NCBI GenBank assembly: GCA_017871115.1
Contig: JAFCIZ010000001.1
Coordinates: forward strand, 4,321,501-4,385,500
Direction of reading: 5' to 3'
Length of the DNA stretch: 64,000 nt
From: Cunninghamella blakesleeana
Lineage: Eukaryota; Mucoromycota; Mucoromycetes; Mucorales; Cunninghamellaceae
Part shown: positions 52,401-64,000 of the stretch, in pieces
Position numbering within the stretch: the stretch's first letter is position 1
Layout: every line of letters starts with the position of its first letter
Made by a program: the position numbers and the translations under genes
The notes under the pieces: generated by a model
Database searches by the model: none
Told to the model about the DNA's origin: nothing
Seen by the model: only the letters and a program-made list of their open reading frames with translations

Positions 52401-54495
52401 AACGCCTATTCAAAATAGAGTCGATGAATTATATAGTTTATTTAGATTTTTACAGATCAAACCCTTATGCCAATTATCGGAATTTAGAAGAGCTATTTCT
52501 ATACCTATTCAAAAAGGACAAATGGAATCTGCATTGGATCGATTAAAATTAGTATTAATGGCTATTATGTTAAGAAGAACAAAACAAGTATTAGGTTCAG
52601 ATTCCTCTCTTACAACAGATACATCTCTCTCTTATTCTCCTACCACTACTACACCTACTACTGATGATAACACGACGGCAGCGGCCTCTGATTCAACCAC
52701 ACCGATGGAATCCACATCTTCCTCATCCATGTCTCAATCTTTAAACCTTAGTTTACCAAGTCGACAAAAACAAGATATATTACTATCTTTTGCACCTAGT
52801 GAACGTACTTTATATAACCTTTTGACTGAAAAAACAACTAATGCTGTTAAAAAAATAGTTAGTGCTGGAAAAGGAACAAACAGTTTTATGAACATGTTAT
52901 GTATGGTATTGCGTTTAAGACAAGGTAAAGGAAAATAACGAATAATGAATAAAAGGGAATATGGATATATAAAATAAAATGGATACGAATAAAAAGTATA
53001 TTAATTTTTTCTTTATATATAGCTTGTAACCATCCTCAGCTCGTACTGCGTTCCTTGACAAATGATACTGATGTAATGTCACTTTCATCTGAAACTGGGC
53101 TAATGCAACTAACAAAAGCTCGATCTTCTAAAAGGGATACTAGTGAAGCTGCTTTAAAAAAAGTATTAATGTCACAAATGGCATCCGATCTTGGTTGGAA
53201 AAATGATCAATATTCAGACCAATCCTCAAAAACGCTATGTGAAATATGTCGAAGGTATAATAATATACGTATTTATATATGTATATAAAGAATATTGAAG
53301 CGTCAAAAAATAAAAGAAAGATAATGAAAATGAAAATTTTTTTACTTAATACATTATACTTTATTTTCTATATAGCCCTATCATAGTTATTGATATAGAT
53401 GAGACAAATGAACCTCAATATTGCTCTGATTGTCTTCATCAATTAGAAAGTATTCAAGTAGCTTCTCAAACAGCTTCCACCAAGATAAGTAAAATGCTTG
53501 ATATATTACAAGAAACGGAACAACATCATCCAAATGAAAAAACTATTATTTTTTCACAATTTACAAGTATGTTGGATTTAATGGAAAAACCTTTAAAAGA
53601 AAAAGCAATTAAATTTTGTAGATGTAAGTCATCTTTTCTTTTTTTTTTTTTTTTTTTTTTTGATCTTGACAAAAAAAAAACCAGTTTGTCAATAGAAGTT
53701 TCTATACATTTCATTTATTTATATGTTTTTGTTTTTTTTATTTATTTGTTTTTCTAGATGATGGATCAATGTCAAACATTGCTAGAGAAAAAAGTCTTCA
53801 TGCTTTAAGAACGGACCCAGATTGTAAAGTCATGCTTATATCACTCAAGTGTGGATCACTCGGGTAAGTTTTGGGAAAAAATAAGAAGGTCATTTTTTTT
53901 AACGTTAACTTTAAATTTTATAATACCGCCAAATAAACAACAAAAAATTGAAACTTATTTTAATTACTTAATATTAATCCATTTTATTATTACTTATTAT
54001 TTTAGGCTAAATTTAACGGCTGCTAATCGAGTTATTTTAATGGATATATGGTGGAACCCAGCAGTAGAAGGTAATGAATATTCTAAAAAACCAAGAGAGA
54101 AGAGAGAAAAGAAAAGCGAATTTCCTTTTTTAATAAAAATATCATTTTTTTTTATTTATATTTATTTTAGAACAAGCTATAGATAGAGTTCATCGTATTG
54201 GTCAAAGTCTACCTGTTCATGTGACACGATTAATTATTAAAGATACCATTGAACAAAAAATCATTAGGTTACAACAACAAAAAGTAAGTAGCTATATTAT
54301 ACATAAATTAAATAAATAAATAGATGATGTATGTATGTATGTTTGTATGCAAGTATGAGAGATTAATTTTTTATTATGTTCTTTCTTTTTTTTTTCCAGG
54401 CTATTTTAGTCAAAGGTGCATTAGGCGATCAAATGATTAATAATACCAAGCTTACTTATCGCGAACTTTTATCATTATTTGATATTGACAAATAA
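49468..54495 (+). CDS. SNF2-family ATPase, Rad5/16 group (Uls1-like)
   Basis: Eleven exons: 49468-49626, 49777-50722, 50882-50919, 51033-52215, 52313-52924, 53023-53254, 53376-53623, 53758-53863, 54006-54070, 54171-54283, 54400-54495; total 1265 aa. A disordered N-terminus (Ser/His/Asn-rich) precedes the SNF2 motor: [15 protein letters not shown], Walker [16 protein letters not shown] box ([11 protein letters not shown]), [10 protein letters not shown], and the C-terminal lobe with [28 protein letters not shown] and DRVHRIGQ. Between the lobes lies a short Cys pair (CEIC, later YCSDC) where Rad5/Uls1 proteins carry a RING finger; here it is too short for a full RING. Such proteins remodel chromatin or evict SUMOylated or damaged-DNA-bound proteins. 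The DEAQ in place of DEAH occurs in this group. Confidence 0.88.
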
Positions 54496-54598
54496 GCTGG
54501 AATATAAAATCATGTATTTTTTTAAAAAAAATAAATTAAAAATAAATAAAACAAAATAGTTATGTAGTTATCTTGTAGCATTATTATTAAAAGGTTTA

Positions 54599-54606
54599 TT
54601 AAAGTG

Positions 54607-54638
<32 letters not shown>

Positions 54639-55170
54639 CAAAGTAATTTAATTATAAAATTGAAAACAAGTAGATCAATCAATACATTGAAAAAATAAGT
54701 TGGAATTATTATACAAAAAAAAAAAGGCAAATAGTACCACCCAAGCTTTTTATTTTTATAAATGATGATAGATATTCCATTATATGATTTTGACTTTTTT
54801 TTTGATAGTTTGTAGTAATAATTATAAATATCCCATATTTGTGCTATGTTTTCCAAATTCATCATTTTTCCTTTTTGATCTTCAGCCTCTTCTTCGTCAT
54901 AACCAATTGTATATTCGATATACAACTGTTGGACAATATTAATTACTGTATCGGGTTTCTTTTTTTTTTCTTTTCTTTTTTTTTTACTTTTATTTTTCTA
55001 AAGGTCGATGGTCGAATCTAGATGTATTATAAATATAAACAATTTTATAAATATATATAAATCAATATTATTATCATTAAAATAGATATGAAAATAAAAT
55101 ACCTACGTACCTGATTTTTCATAATGATTCTAACTATTTTATCCTTTATCCCTGGATTATAACAGAGTTT
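54599..55170 (-). CDS. Possible small hypothetical gene, uncertain
   Basis: On the minus strand, 55170-55111 reads KLCYNPGIKDKIVRIIMKNQ between a TATAG acceptor and a CAG|GTACGT donor. A second open stretch from 54997 follows a TTTAG acceptor: Lys-rich, then TVINIVQQLYIEYTIGYDEE and NLENIAQIWDIYNYYYK, which have ordinary protein complexity. The joined frame fits. The 5' exon and the true 3' end are not found; an alternative acceptor at 55019 would give a short Lys-rich end instead. No family recognised. It may be a real gene, a pseudogene or chance. Confidence 0.33.
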
Positions 55171-57189
55171 CTATATAGACATGGCAATTAAAAATTTTTA
55201 TTACTGAACTAATGGATATCATCGAATTCAACTAAATAAGATTTCTTTTAATAGATATAGAAGATTTCATACTATAATATTAGCTTCCTACTTTATTTAT
55301 ATAATTAAATGAATAATATTTATACATTTATTTGTATACATGTATATGTTTATTTTCCAATTTTTTATATATATCCGTTGCTAAGTTTTATACATTTGAT
55401 AGGACAATCTTCCAACTTGTTTTTATTTCAATTTTTTATAGCCAAAATAAAAGGTATACGTATTCTTTTGTAAGTAATTTCTAATCTATCCTAGAAATAG
55501 GTGTACGCATATATATTATGCAAAGAGTGCAAGGAAAAACTTTTTTGTTTAAAAAAAAGTGTAAACAAAATAACAATAAAATGTCATTAAAATTATATTT
55601 ACCAAAATAAAAAAACTGATACCCCGGACATTTTTTTAATAGACGCTATTATATTAAAAAAAAAATATATATATTCATATATTAATACAAGTATATATAT
55701 ATTGTTTGCTATACCATTTTTTAAGAATCATCCAATGATAATAAAATAAATGAATAGAAAAGCTACGTATTGATTGATTTCATATAAAAAAAGTTTAATG
55801 ATAAAAAAAATTAATCCAATAGTGTCAATAAAAGACTTTCTAAAAAAAGTAATTATTTACTTTTGTAGAATAAGAAATAGATTTAATAGAAAAATTCATG
55901 CGGTTAAACTTTTTTATTATCATCATTTTTAAAAGTAATGGTGATATAATTTTATAATCATGGTACTTTATTGTTTATTTATATTTATTTATTTTTTAGT
56001 GGGCAGAAATACCCATCCAATCCAAGGAATAGCATTAATATTTATCGAGGTTTCAAAAATAAAAATAATAATACCATGACATAATGGAAATTGATAGGAC
56101 TTTTAAAAAAGATAGTTGAATGATCATCTAAAATATAATATAACAATAAAAAAGTAAGCTGATGACTTTTTTTTTATGAAACGTCTTCTTTATTTTCCTT
56201 AGAATCATGTTTTTGAACCCTGACCATCATGAACTTGGTTTTCTAATTTTTTTTTTAATGTCATTGATATTCTATTGAACTTTTCCATTTCGAATTTAGT
56301 GTAACAGGTTTATTAAAAAAGTAAACTTCAATATAAAAAAGGATCGACCAGAAAAATCCTTCATAATAATGAAATGGTAGTCATGCCGATCCACTCTTTC
56401 TATTTCATAAACCAAAAAAAAAAAAAGAAAAGTGAGTTTTAAATAAATTGAGATTTTAATAAAAAGTATAATTATTATATATATATGAAATATATAGATC
56501 CATTTCTTAATTATTATTATTATTTTTATTGTTTTATATAAAACAGTTTTTTGTAAAGAAGTTAAATCACACGGGTTTTAATTTTTTTTTGGGTGATGGT
56601 CTTTTTTTTTTTTTTAGAATTAATACATACATATGTTTTTTATCATTATTATTGGTATTTTTCATTGTTATGGATTATTGACACTTTACTATTTTAAAAG
56701 ATCATAGAAATAATATTTTAGTATATAATATTTCCTGGGATTCTTCAAAAAAATGGTAAAAGTGAAATGATTGGCTAAAATAACAGTAATATCTTCGAAA
56801 GTTCTATCATTTCTTTTATGATTTAAAAAAAGATTTGAAAATAAAAAAAAAAAATAGTGTTCAGGTGGGTAATTCAATCTCCGTATTTGGTAGGATCTCT
56901 CTTTTTAGGTAGAATTTTTATTTTTTGTATTTAGCATTCTTTCTTTTACTTCTTTTTTATTATTATTATAATATATTATTTTTTTTTTTATTAAGCTTAT
57001 AAAAAAGTGATATAAAAAAAATATATTTTATTTTTTATTTCTTCTCTTTTTCTTTCCAACTATTTTTTTTTTTAACGCTCAATCCATTTTTTTTTTTTTT
57101 TATATATATAATAATATCCATATCACTCATAAACCTTTATATGTATATATAGACCTTTCATAAAATATAATAATAATAATAATAAAACA
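55171..57189. other. Intergenic, no gene seen
   Basis: About 2 kb of AT-rich DNA with homopolymer and TA runs. The last 200 bp (T-tracts, then A-rich leader) should be the promoter of the Ca2+-ATPase gene. Short ORFs on either strand are of low complexity. Confidence 0.5.
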
Positions 57190-60100
57190 ATGACAAAGAA
57201 GAATAAAGAAGAAAAAAACTCATCGCAAGATGAAATCAAAGTAGAAATGATAGATTATACTCTTCAGCATACAGATGAGAAGAATCCTTTTGCTTTCTCA
57301 CCTGAACAGTTGTCAGCTTTAATGGATCCTAAAAACTTACCTTTATTACACTCCTTTGATGGTTTAGATGGGGTCGCTCGTGGCCTTCAAGCTAATACAA
57401 CAACTGGATTATCTTTACAACAACCTGAAACCATTAATCATACTATTACCTTAGATCAAATCAAAAATAAACAAGACCCTCAACCTTCTACTGTTACCTT
57501 TGATTCACATCCTCGTGTTGCTATATTTGGAAACAACGTTTTACCACCTGTTAAATCAAAAAGTATATTTGAATTAATGTGGATTGCATTTAAAGATAAG
57601 ACTTTGGTAAATATATATACATGTATATATATGGATAATTATTAATATTATTATCATATAATATATTATTGTAATTATTATTAGACATCAAATTGATTAA
57701 TTAAATTCTATTTTTATTTATTTTTTATTAATAGATTTTATTAACAGTTGCTGCTGCTGTTTCTCTTGCTGTTGGTTTATATGAAGATATTGCTCAACCT
57801 GAAAGAGATGCTCAAGGAAATAAGTTACCTGGTGTCAAATGGGTAGAAGGTGTTGCTATTATTGTTGCTATTTGTATTGTGGTACTTGTTGGAAGTGTAA
57901 ATGATTACCAAAAAGAAAAACAATTTAGAAAATTAAATGCAAAAAAAGAAGATCGTGAAGTCAAGGTACATACATATATACATACACACATACATACATA
58001 CATACATATATACAAATAAATAATATATATATATAAATAGATTAATATATAATGAAATAAGAAAAAAGAAGAAATAAAATAAAAAAAAAGAATTTGAAGA
58101 ATTAGTAACTAATATCATCATTTCCCTCCCCCCTTCTTTATATATATATATTATGCATGTATTTATTTATAGTGTACCCGAGATGGCGTTATTAAAATGA
58201 TTTCTGTTCATGATGTACTTGTAGGAGATATTTTACATTTAGAACCTGGGGATATTGTCTCTACTGATGGTATATTTATAGAAGGTCATAACTTAAAATG
58301 CGATGAATCTGCAGCTACAGGGGAATCCGATGCAGTACGTAAACAACCTTGGGAAACATGTTATAAATTAATGCAACCCTCAACAAATGACAGTGCTTTA
58401 GACAATAATAATAATAATGATTCTAATAATGAAAAGAAACCTCAACATGAAAGTAAATCTACTCCTGATCCCTTTATTCTTTCTGGCTCCAAAGTTATTG
58501 AAGGTGTATGTACTTATCTTGTTACTGGTGTTGGTATTCATTCTTACAATGGTCGTACTATGATGGCTCTTCGTACTGAAGCCCAAACTACTCCTTTACA
58601 AGAAAAATTAAATGGTTTGGCTGAAATGATTGCTAAATTAGGTTCTGGTGCTGGTTTAGTCATGTTGGTAGCTGTCTTGATTCGTTATTTTGTTGGTTGG
58701 AAAACTCACCCTATTCCTGCTGGTACTGAAATTGTAGCTGATATCATGAATATTCTTATTGTTGTGGTTACTATTGTTGTCGTTGCTGTACCTGAAGGTT
58801 TACCTCTTGCTGTCACTCTTGCTTTAGCTTATGCAACACAACGTATGTTAAAGGATAATAATTTAGTCCGTGTCTTGGCTGCTTGTGAAACCATGGGTAA
58901 TGCCACTACTGTTTGTTCCGATAAAACTGGTACTTTAACCCAAAACAAAATGACCGTCGTCGCTGGTACCTTTGGTGCTTCCTTACGTTTTACTAAAGAT
59001 GTTCCTGAAAACCGTAAAGATTTGATTGATATTAAAGAAGTACAAAAGGCACCTGCTCCTATATTAAATTTAGTCAACGAATCCATTGCTATTAACTCTA
59101 CTGCCTTCGAAGGTGCTGATGAAAATGGTAATCCTTGTTTTGTTGGAAATAAAACAGAAACTGCTCTTTTACAATTCTCCCAAGATATCGGTGCCCCTCG
59201 TTTTGATTCTTTAAGAAACAAGTATCCCGTTGAACAAGTCTTTCCTTTTAGTTCTTTAAGAAAGGCTATGGCTACCATTGTCCGTGTCCCTCATCCTAGC
59301 GTCCCTAATAAAATCGTCTATCGTGCTTATGTAAAAGGTGCTTCTGAAATCTTGATGTCTTACTGTAACCAACTTGTTTCTTTAAAAACTTCTGAATATC
59401 AAAATGAACAACAATCTGTCGTGACTCGTGCTATCTCATCCGATGATGTCAATCGCATGAATCGTATCATTCAAAGTTATGCTTCTAAAAGTTTACGTAC
59501 TATTGGTATAGCTTATCGTGATTTTGAACACTGGCCTCCATATCAACATCAAAGTAGCTCATCAAAGAATAATAATGAAGATGGTGATGCTATTGTTGAT
59601 AGTAAAAATCCTAATGCTGAAGAAAGCGATGCTGGCGAAGAAATTGAAGTTCCCTTTGACGACCTTATTCAAGATAAAGGTTTAATCATGATTGGTGTCG
59701 TTGGTATTGAAGATCCTTTAAGACCTGGCGTTAAAGAAGCTGTAAAGGCATGTCAACAAGCTGGCGTATTCGTTAGAATGGTAACCGGGGATAATATGAT
59801 TACTGCTAAAAGTATTGCAAAGCAATGCGGTATTTATACCTCTGGTGGTATTGTTATGGAAGGCCCTGTCTTCCGTAATTTACCTCCTTCTGAAATGGAT
59901 GCTATTTTACCCCGTTTACAAGTATTGGCTCGTTCTAGTCCCGAAGATAAACAGATTTTAGTTAGTCGATTACAAGAATTAGGTGATATTGTCGCTGTAA
60001 CAGGTGATGGTACTAATGATGGTCCTGCTCTTAAAATGGCTGATGTCGGGTTCAGTATGGGTATTGCTGGTACAGAAGTAGCTAAAGAAGCTTCTAGTAT

Positions 60101-61185
60101 CATTTTAATGGATGATAATTTCTCAAGTATTGTTAAAGCCATCATGTGGGGTCGTTGTGTAAATGACGCTGTGAAGAAATTCTTGGAATTCCAATTGACT
60201 GTGAATGTTACTGCCGTGGTCTTGACATTTATTTCTGCAGTAGCTTCAGAAAATCATAAATCCGTTTTAACTGCTGTTCAATTATTATGGGTTAATTTAA
60301 TTATGGATACCTTTGCTGCTCTTGCTCTTGCTACTGATCCTCCTACTGAAGAATTATTACATCGCTCTCCTGAATCTAGATCTTCTCCTCTCATTACCTT
60401 TAAAATGTGGAAGATGATTATCGGTCAAGCTATTTTCCAAATCGTTGTCACTTTGGTTTTACTCTATAGTAATGTTTTACCTTATGATACTGAAAGTGCT
60501 GAATTACAAACCATCGTCTTTAATACTTTTGTTTTCTGTCAAATCTTTAACGAAATCAAGTAAGTTATTTATATTTTTTTATTTTATTTTTATTTTTTAA
60601 AAAAAAAAGTTGTATAAAATCATGACCATTTAATTAATCCATCTTTTCTTTTTTTTTTTTGTTTAAAAAAATAGTTGTCGTCGTATTGATAGCAAATTAA
60701 ATGTATTCCATAATATTTTTGCCAACAAGTTCTTTATGTTTATTTTCGTATTATGTGTCTTTTTACAAGCTATTATTGTTAACTTTGGTGGCGCTGCCTT
60801 CCAAGTCACTCCGGTTAATGGTCAAGCTTGGGCCATCTCTCTCTGTATTGGTTTATTAGCTCTTCCCGTTGGTGTAGTAATTCGTTTGATTCCTGATGAA
60901 ATCTTTGGTTTTATTTTCCGTGACCCTCTTACTCGTCAACGTTATTTAGGTACAGAAGGTAATAAAGCAACTCTTGCTCCTCCTACTGTTTATGTAACTG
61001 GTAATGAAAGAGTCGCTTGGAATCAACCCAATAACAATAATGTACCTATGGCTCAGCATTCTCTCGACAAATTATCAGAAAAATCATCATCCTCTTTATA
61101 TTCTATACCTGCATCTTTATCAACTCCTCCTACTTACGATAATAATAATAATAATGTAGAAGTTATGGATGCAACAAAGAAATAA
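57190..61185 (+). CDS. PMC1-type Ca2+-transporting P-type ATPase
   Basis: Exons 57190-57606, 57735-57965, 58173-60559, 60675-61185, total 1181 aa. A P2B ATPase that pumps Ca2+ into the vacuole or out of the cell. Order: cytosolic N-terminus; M1-M2 (LLTVAAAVSLAVGLYED, IIVAICIVVLVG); actuator domain with TGES; M3-M4 with the Ca2+-site PEGLPLAV; phosphorylation site CSDKTGTLTQNKM; nucleotide domain (KGASEILM); hinge TGDGTNDGPALK; and M5-M10 with NLIMDTFAALALATDPP and FNEINCRRI. The C-terminus is Ser/Asn-rich and disordered. Exon 4 carries the last membrane segments. All catalytic residues are present. Confidence 0.94.
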
Positions 61186-61945
61186 TCATTATCATCATAC
61201 CTTTTTTTCTTTTTGTTATTTTTTAAAAAAAAATAATCTACGTATTCTTTTTTCTATATTTATATATATATATATATCACTATTTTTGTATCATACTTTT
61301 TTTTTTTTCTAATTCTATTAATATTCTATTTTTTATTGTTATTTATATATTTTATTATTATAATATATTGATTCTTTATTTTTCTCAAAAAATAATAAAA
61401 CCAATTTTTAAAAAAAGAAACTACCATATTTAATTATTTTATGCATTTGATTGGTTAAATATCATTAGATGACGAAATGTTGATTAAATTAGACAAAAGG
61501 TGATTCTTTTTTCCAAAACCAAAACTAAAATGAATAGAAAATAAACAAATTCATATGATTTTATTATATATATGTGTATATAATTTTATAAGGGATATAT
61601 ACTTAATGATATATAAGGAGATGATATAATTTCTATATTATATTATTTTATATACCAACATAAACATCATTGGCATTAGTAGTATTATTATATTTGTATT
61701 AGTATTAATATAAAAAAAAAAAGAAAAGGAGCAATTAATACATGATTGGTTTATTTAAGTGGTGTAACTTTAAATTTTACAAAACGCCGCAGTTGGATTT
61801 TGTCTGCATATTTTGTTTAATATTTAAAAAAATGGGTCTAAGATCTTTTTTTTTTTTTCTTTTTCTTTTCCCAACCCTTTTTTTTTTTAATATACTATAT
61901 ATATATATATAAATATTTATACCATCTATTATAGCTAAATTTGAA
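61186..61945. other. Intergenic, no gene seen
   Basis: About 760 bp of AT-rich DNA between two plus-strand genes, holding the end of the ATPase transcript and the promoter of protein B. No RNA gene recognised. Confidence 0.5.
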
Positions 61946-62830
61946 ATGACTATTGCTTTTGCTGAATGTGTATCTGATAATAATAATGATATCCTTTATC
62001 ATGTTGAATGGTTAGATAGTGAAGAAGCTTTCCCTACTCTTGGAAGTCAAACAAATAATAATAAAAATAATACATCACCAACATTACAAGATTGGCAAAT
62101 CTTACAAAAACAAGAAGTATGCACTGATGAACAAGATGACTTTTTATTCTTTCATGATGGAAAGCGTTTAACTGTATCGGAAATGGAAGATAAATGGGAA
62201 GAAATACATTACGAAAAACAATATGTAGATGTAGCAGCCGAAAACCTAAATGATTTTTCATCCGTTATCACCACTAATGTTCCACCTCTTAAACCCCTTC
62301 GTCACCAGCCCAATAAGCAACAGCAAAAAAAGATGAAAAAGGAATATACAGATGAAGAATTAAGATTACTTTATTGGGATCAACTTGATCAGCTTATTTT
62401 AGAGGAAGAACAAATGAACGGTGAAGCTTATGATGTTTATTATACTAGAAAATCACAAAGCCCTCGTAGCCAGAGAGGAAGTATGCATCATTTACGTCGT
62501 CGTTTAGCCTTTTTAAGTTTAAATAATCATGGTCTTCAGTATTTAAATGCTCAATATAGTGGAAACCCATCCTTAAAGCAATTCTTTAATACTATACAAT
62601 CATCAACAGAGGCATTAACAGAAAATAAAAAAGAAAAGGGTGATGATCAAGAGGAGCAAGGAAAGCAAAAAGCTTGGGGCGCTCCAAAAATTAATGGTCG
62701 TATACTTCATGGTTTAGCTCGCTTATCAATACCTTCCTCATCATCATTATCTTCCTCTTCACATCCAAAACATGATTCAAAAAATACAAAAAATTTAAGT
62801 ATTGATGCGGATTTAACTTTGGTTCAATAA
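61946..62830 (+). CDS. Unknown protein B with FPxLG motif
   Basis: An intronless 294-aa paralogue of protein A (47626-48324). Shared blocks are YHVEWLDSEEAFPTLG, KWEEIHYEKQYVDVA and, further on, YDVYYTRKSQSPRSQRGSMH followed by a basic LRRRLAFLSL. It has a longer Gln/Lys-rich middle and a Ser-rich C-terminus. No signal peptide, membrane segment or enzyme motif. Two members within 14 kb suggest a local duplication that also moved or inverted one copy. Function unknown. Confidence 0.8.
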   Translation: MTIAFAECVSDNNNDILYHVEWLDSEEAFPTLGSQTNNNKNNTSPTLQDWQILQKQEVCTDEQDDFLFFHDGKRLTVSEMEDKWEEIHYEKQYVDVAAENLNDFSSVITTNVPPLKPLRHQPNKQQQKKMKKEYTDEELRLLYWDQLDQLILEEEQMNGEAYDVYYTRKSQSPRSQRGSMHHLRRRLAFLSLNNHGLQYLNAQYSGNPSLKQFFNTIQSSTEALTENKKEKGDDQEEQGKQKAWGAPKINGRILHGLARLSIPSSSSLSSSSHPKHDSKNTKNLSIDADLTLVQ

Positions 62831-64000
62831 TAATCTCTCCTCTTTTTCCCTTTCACTTGAATCTTTTTTATCTCCCTTTCCCATTTTTCTTTCCCTTTCC
62901 CTTTTTCTTTTCCCTATTTTTTTTATTTAAAAAAAAAGAATTATTGTAAATCATATCAATATTATCGAGGGTTTTATTTATATAATCACTTTAACATATT
63001 AGCTTTATATACATATAATCTTTTTTAATACATATATATCACTATAATTTCTTTTTTAATAATACTTTTCCTATTATAATTTTCTCTTATTATACAGAAG
63101 TAAATAATAAAAAAAAATAAAGAATTTTTTTTTTTTTTTTTTTTGATTAATATATATTAAATAATAATAAATGTACATTTTATTATTATTAATGCAATAA
63201 AATAAAATAAAATAATGTAGAGTGTTTTTTAACTTTCTAATCATTTTTAGTATCATTAATATGTTATATACTTTGATAATAAGCAACCACAAAGATGAAT
63301 ATGCACTCTTATTTTTATTTTTATAAAGAAAAGGTGTTTTTTAATAAATGATAATAAATTTTGTAGATATAATAATCTTTTAGACTATTTCAAGTTTACT
63401 GGAGCCAAAAGAAATGGTTGCAGAAACAAGTATTATTAATAAGAAATATAAAACAGTTATGATAAAATAACTTGAGAGTATATATGATTTAAAATATTAA
63501 CATACAGTAATATTATTATTATTTTTGAAAAAAAGAATGGTGATATGACATATGAGAATTATAATATTTAAAGTGAATAAATAGTTTGGTTATTTATTTT
63601 ACTATTATTATATGTATACGCATAAAAAAATACAAAAAATGTAAATTATATTTTGATTAGAATTTATAAATTCCCTACGGGCTCATAAAAACATAATAAA
63701 TATAAAATGGACTGGGTTTGTATAGAGTGTCTGTTACATATATTTATAACAGGGTATAAACAACTTTACCTAAAACGCCAATTGGCTTTTCATGCCAGGA
63801 AATGTTTAATTAGTATGATTAACTAGTGTACAACTCTATTTAGTAAGTTATTCCATTGATATATCCTCGATATTAAACTGAATAAATATTTTTGGAACTG
63901 AATTAGATTGAAAAATCATAACCATAAATATATACAGTTTATATCATCATATATCAAATGTATACCTTCAAAAAAAAAAAAAAGGTACTATTGATAACTA
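62831..64000. other. No gene seen
   Basis: AT-rich sequence to the window end. It starts with a pyrimidine-rich 3' flank (TTTCCCTTTCCC repeats). No ORF, tRNA or repeat I can support. Confidence 0.5.

Overview
The window looks like nuclear DNA of an early-diverging fungus, most likely Mucoromycota (Mucorales-like). The reasons are a very A+T-rich genome with many short GT-AG introns, two GPI-type chitin deacetylases of the mucoralean kind, a PMC1-type Ca2+-ATPase, and Ty3/gypsy retrotransposons with N/Q-rich Gag tails. The species is not identifiable from sequence alone.

Positions 1-27882 are almost entirely LTR retrotransposons. Four related Ty3/gypsy elements (here El1-El4) and the scar of a fifth, older LTR (El0) all point the same way. 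They are nested: El4 sits inside the 3' LTR of El3, El3 inside the last base pairs of the 3' LTR of El2, and El2 (and apparently El1) inside the end of the El0 LTR. Matching 4-bp target duplications (CTTA for El2, CAAC for El3, CCTC for El4) and equal LTR lengths once the pieces are rejoined (657, 726, 778 bp) prove the order El2, then El3, then El4. Every insertion point lies within about 90 bp of the terminator of a U6 snRNA gene (27903-28032, minus strand), which suggests targeted integration next to a Pol III gene.

Each complete element has the same unusual layout: LTR, PBS, gag, a -1 frameshift site (A AAA AAC followed at once by the gag stop and a covarying stem), pol (protease-RT-RNase H, then a stop), a 0.3-0.64 kb A-rich spacer with one to three copies of a covarying hairpin, a separate integrase ORF, a conserved small third ORF that runs into the 3' LTR, and the LTR. 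LTRs also carry a second copy of the PBS core next to a covarying hairpin. The spacer hairpin, the split integrase, the third ORF and the U6 targeting are the most novel signals in the window.

Positions 28.9-64 kb hold ordinary host genes, mostly with several introns. In order they are: chitin deacetylase 1 (-), an HMG-box protein (-), chitin deacetylase 2 (+), a 63-aa secreted four-cysteine protein (-), COG1 of the Golgi tethering complex (-, 15 exons), a peroxisomal enoyl-CoA hydratase 2 ending in SKL (+), a Nudix hydrolase of the YJR142W/thiamine-diphosphate type (-), an unknown FPxLG-motif protein (-), a Rad5/16-group SNF2 ATPase (+), a doubtful small gene (-), a PMC1-like Ca2+-ATPase (+) and a second FPxLG-motif paralogue (+). 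The exon models were built by eye from GT-AG sites, reading-frame continuity and family motifs; for the multi-exon genes the summed coding length is a multiple of three. The remaining gaps are A+T-rich, low-complexity sequence with no gene I can support.
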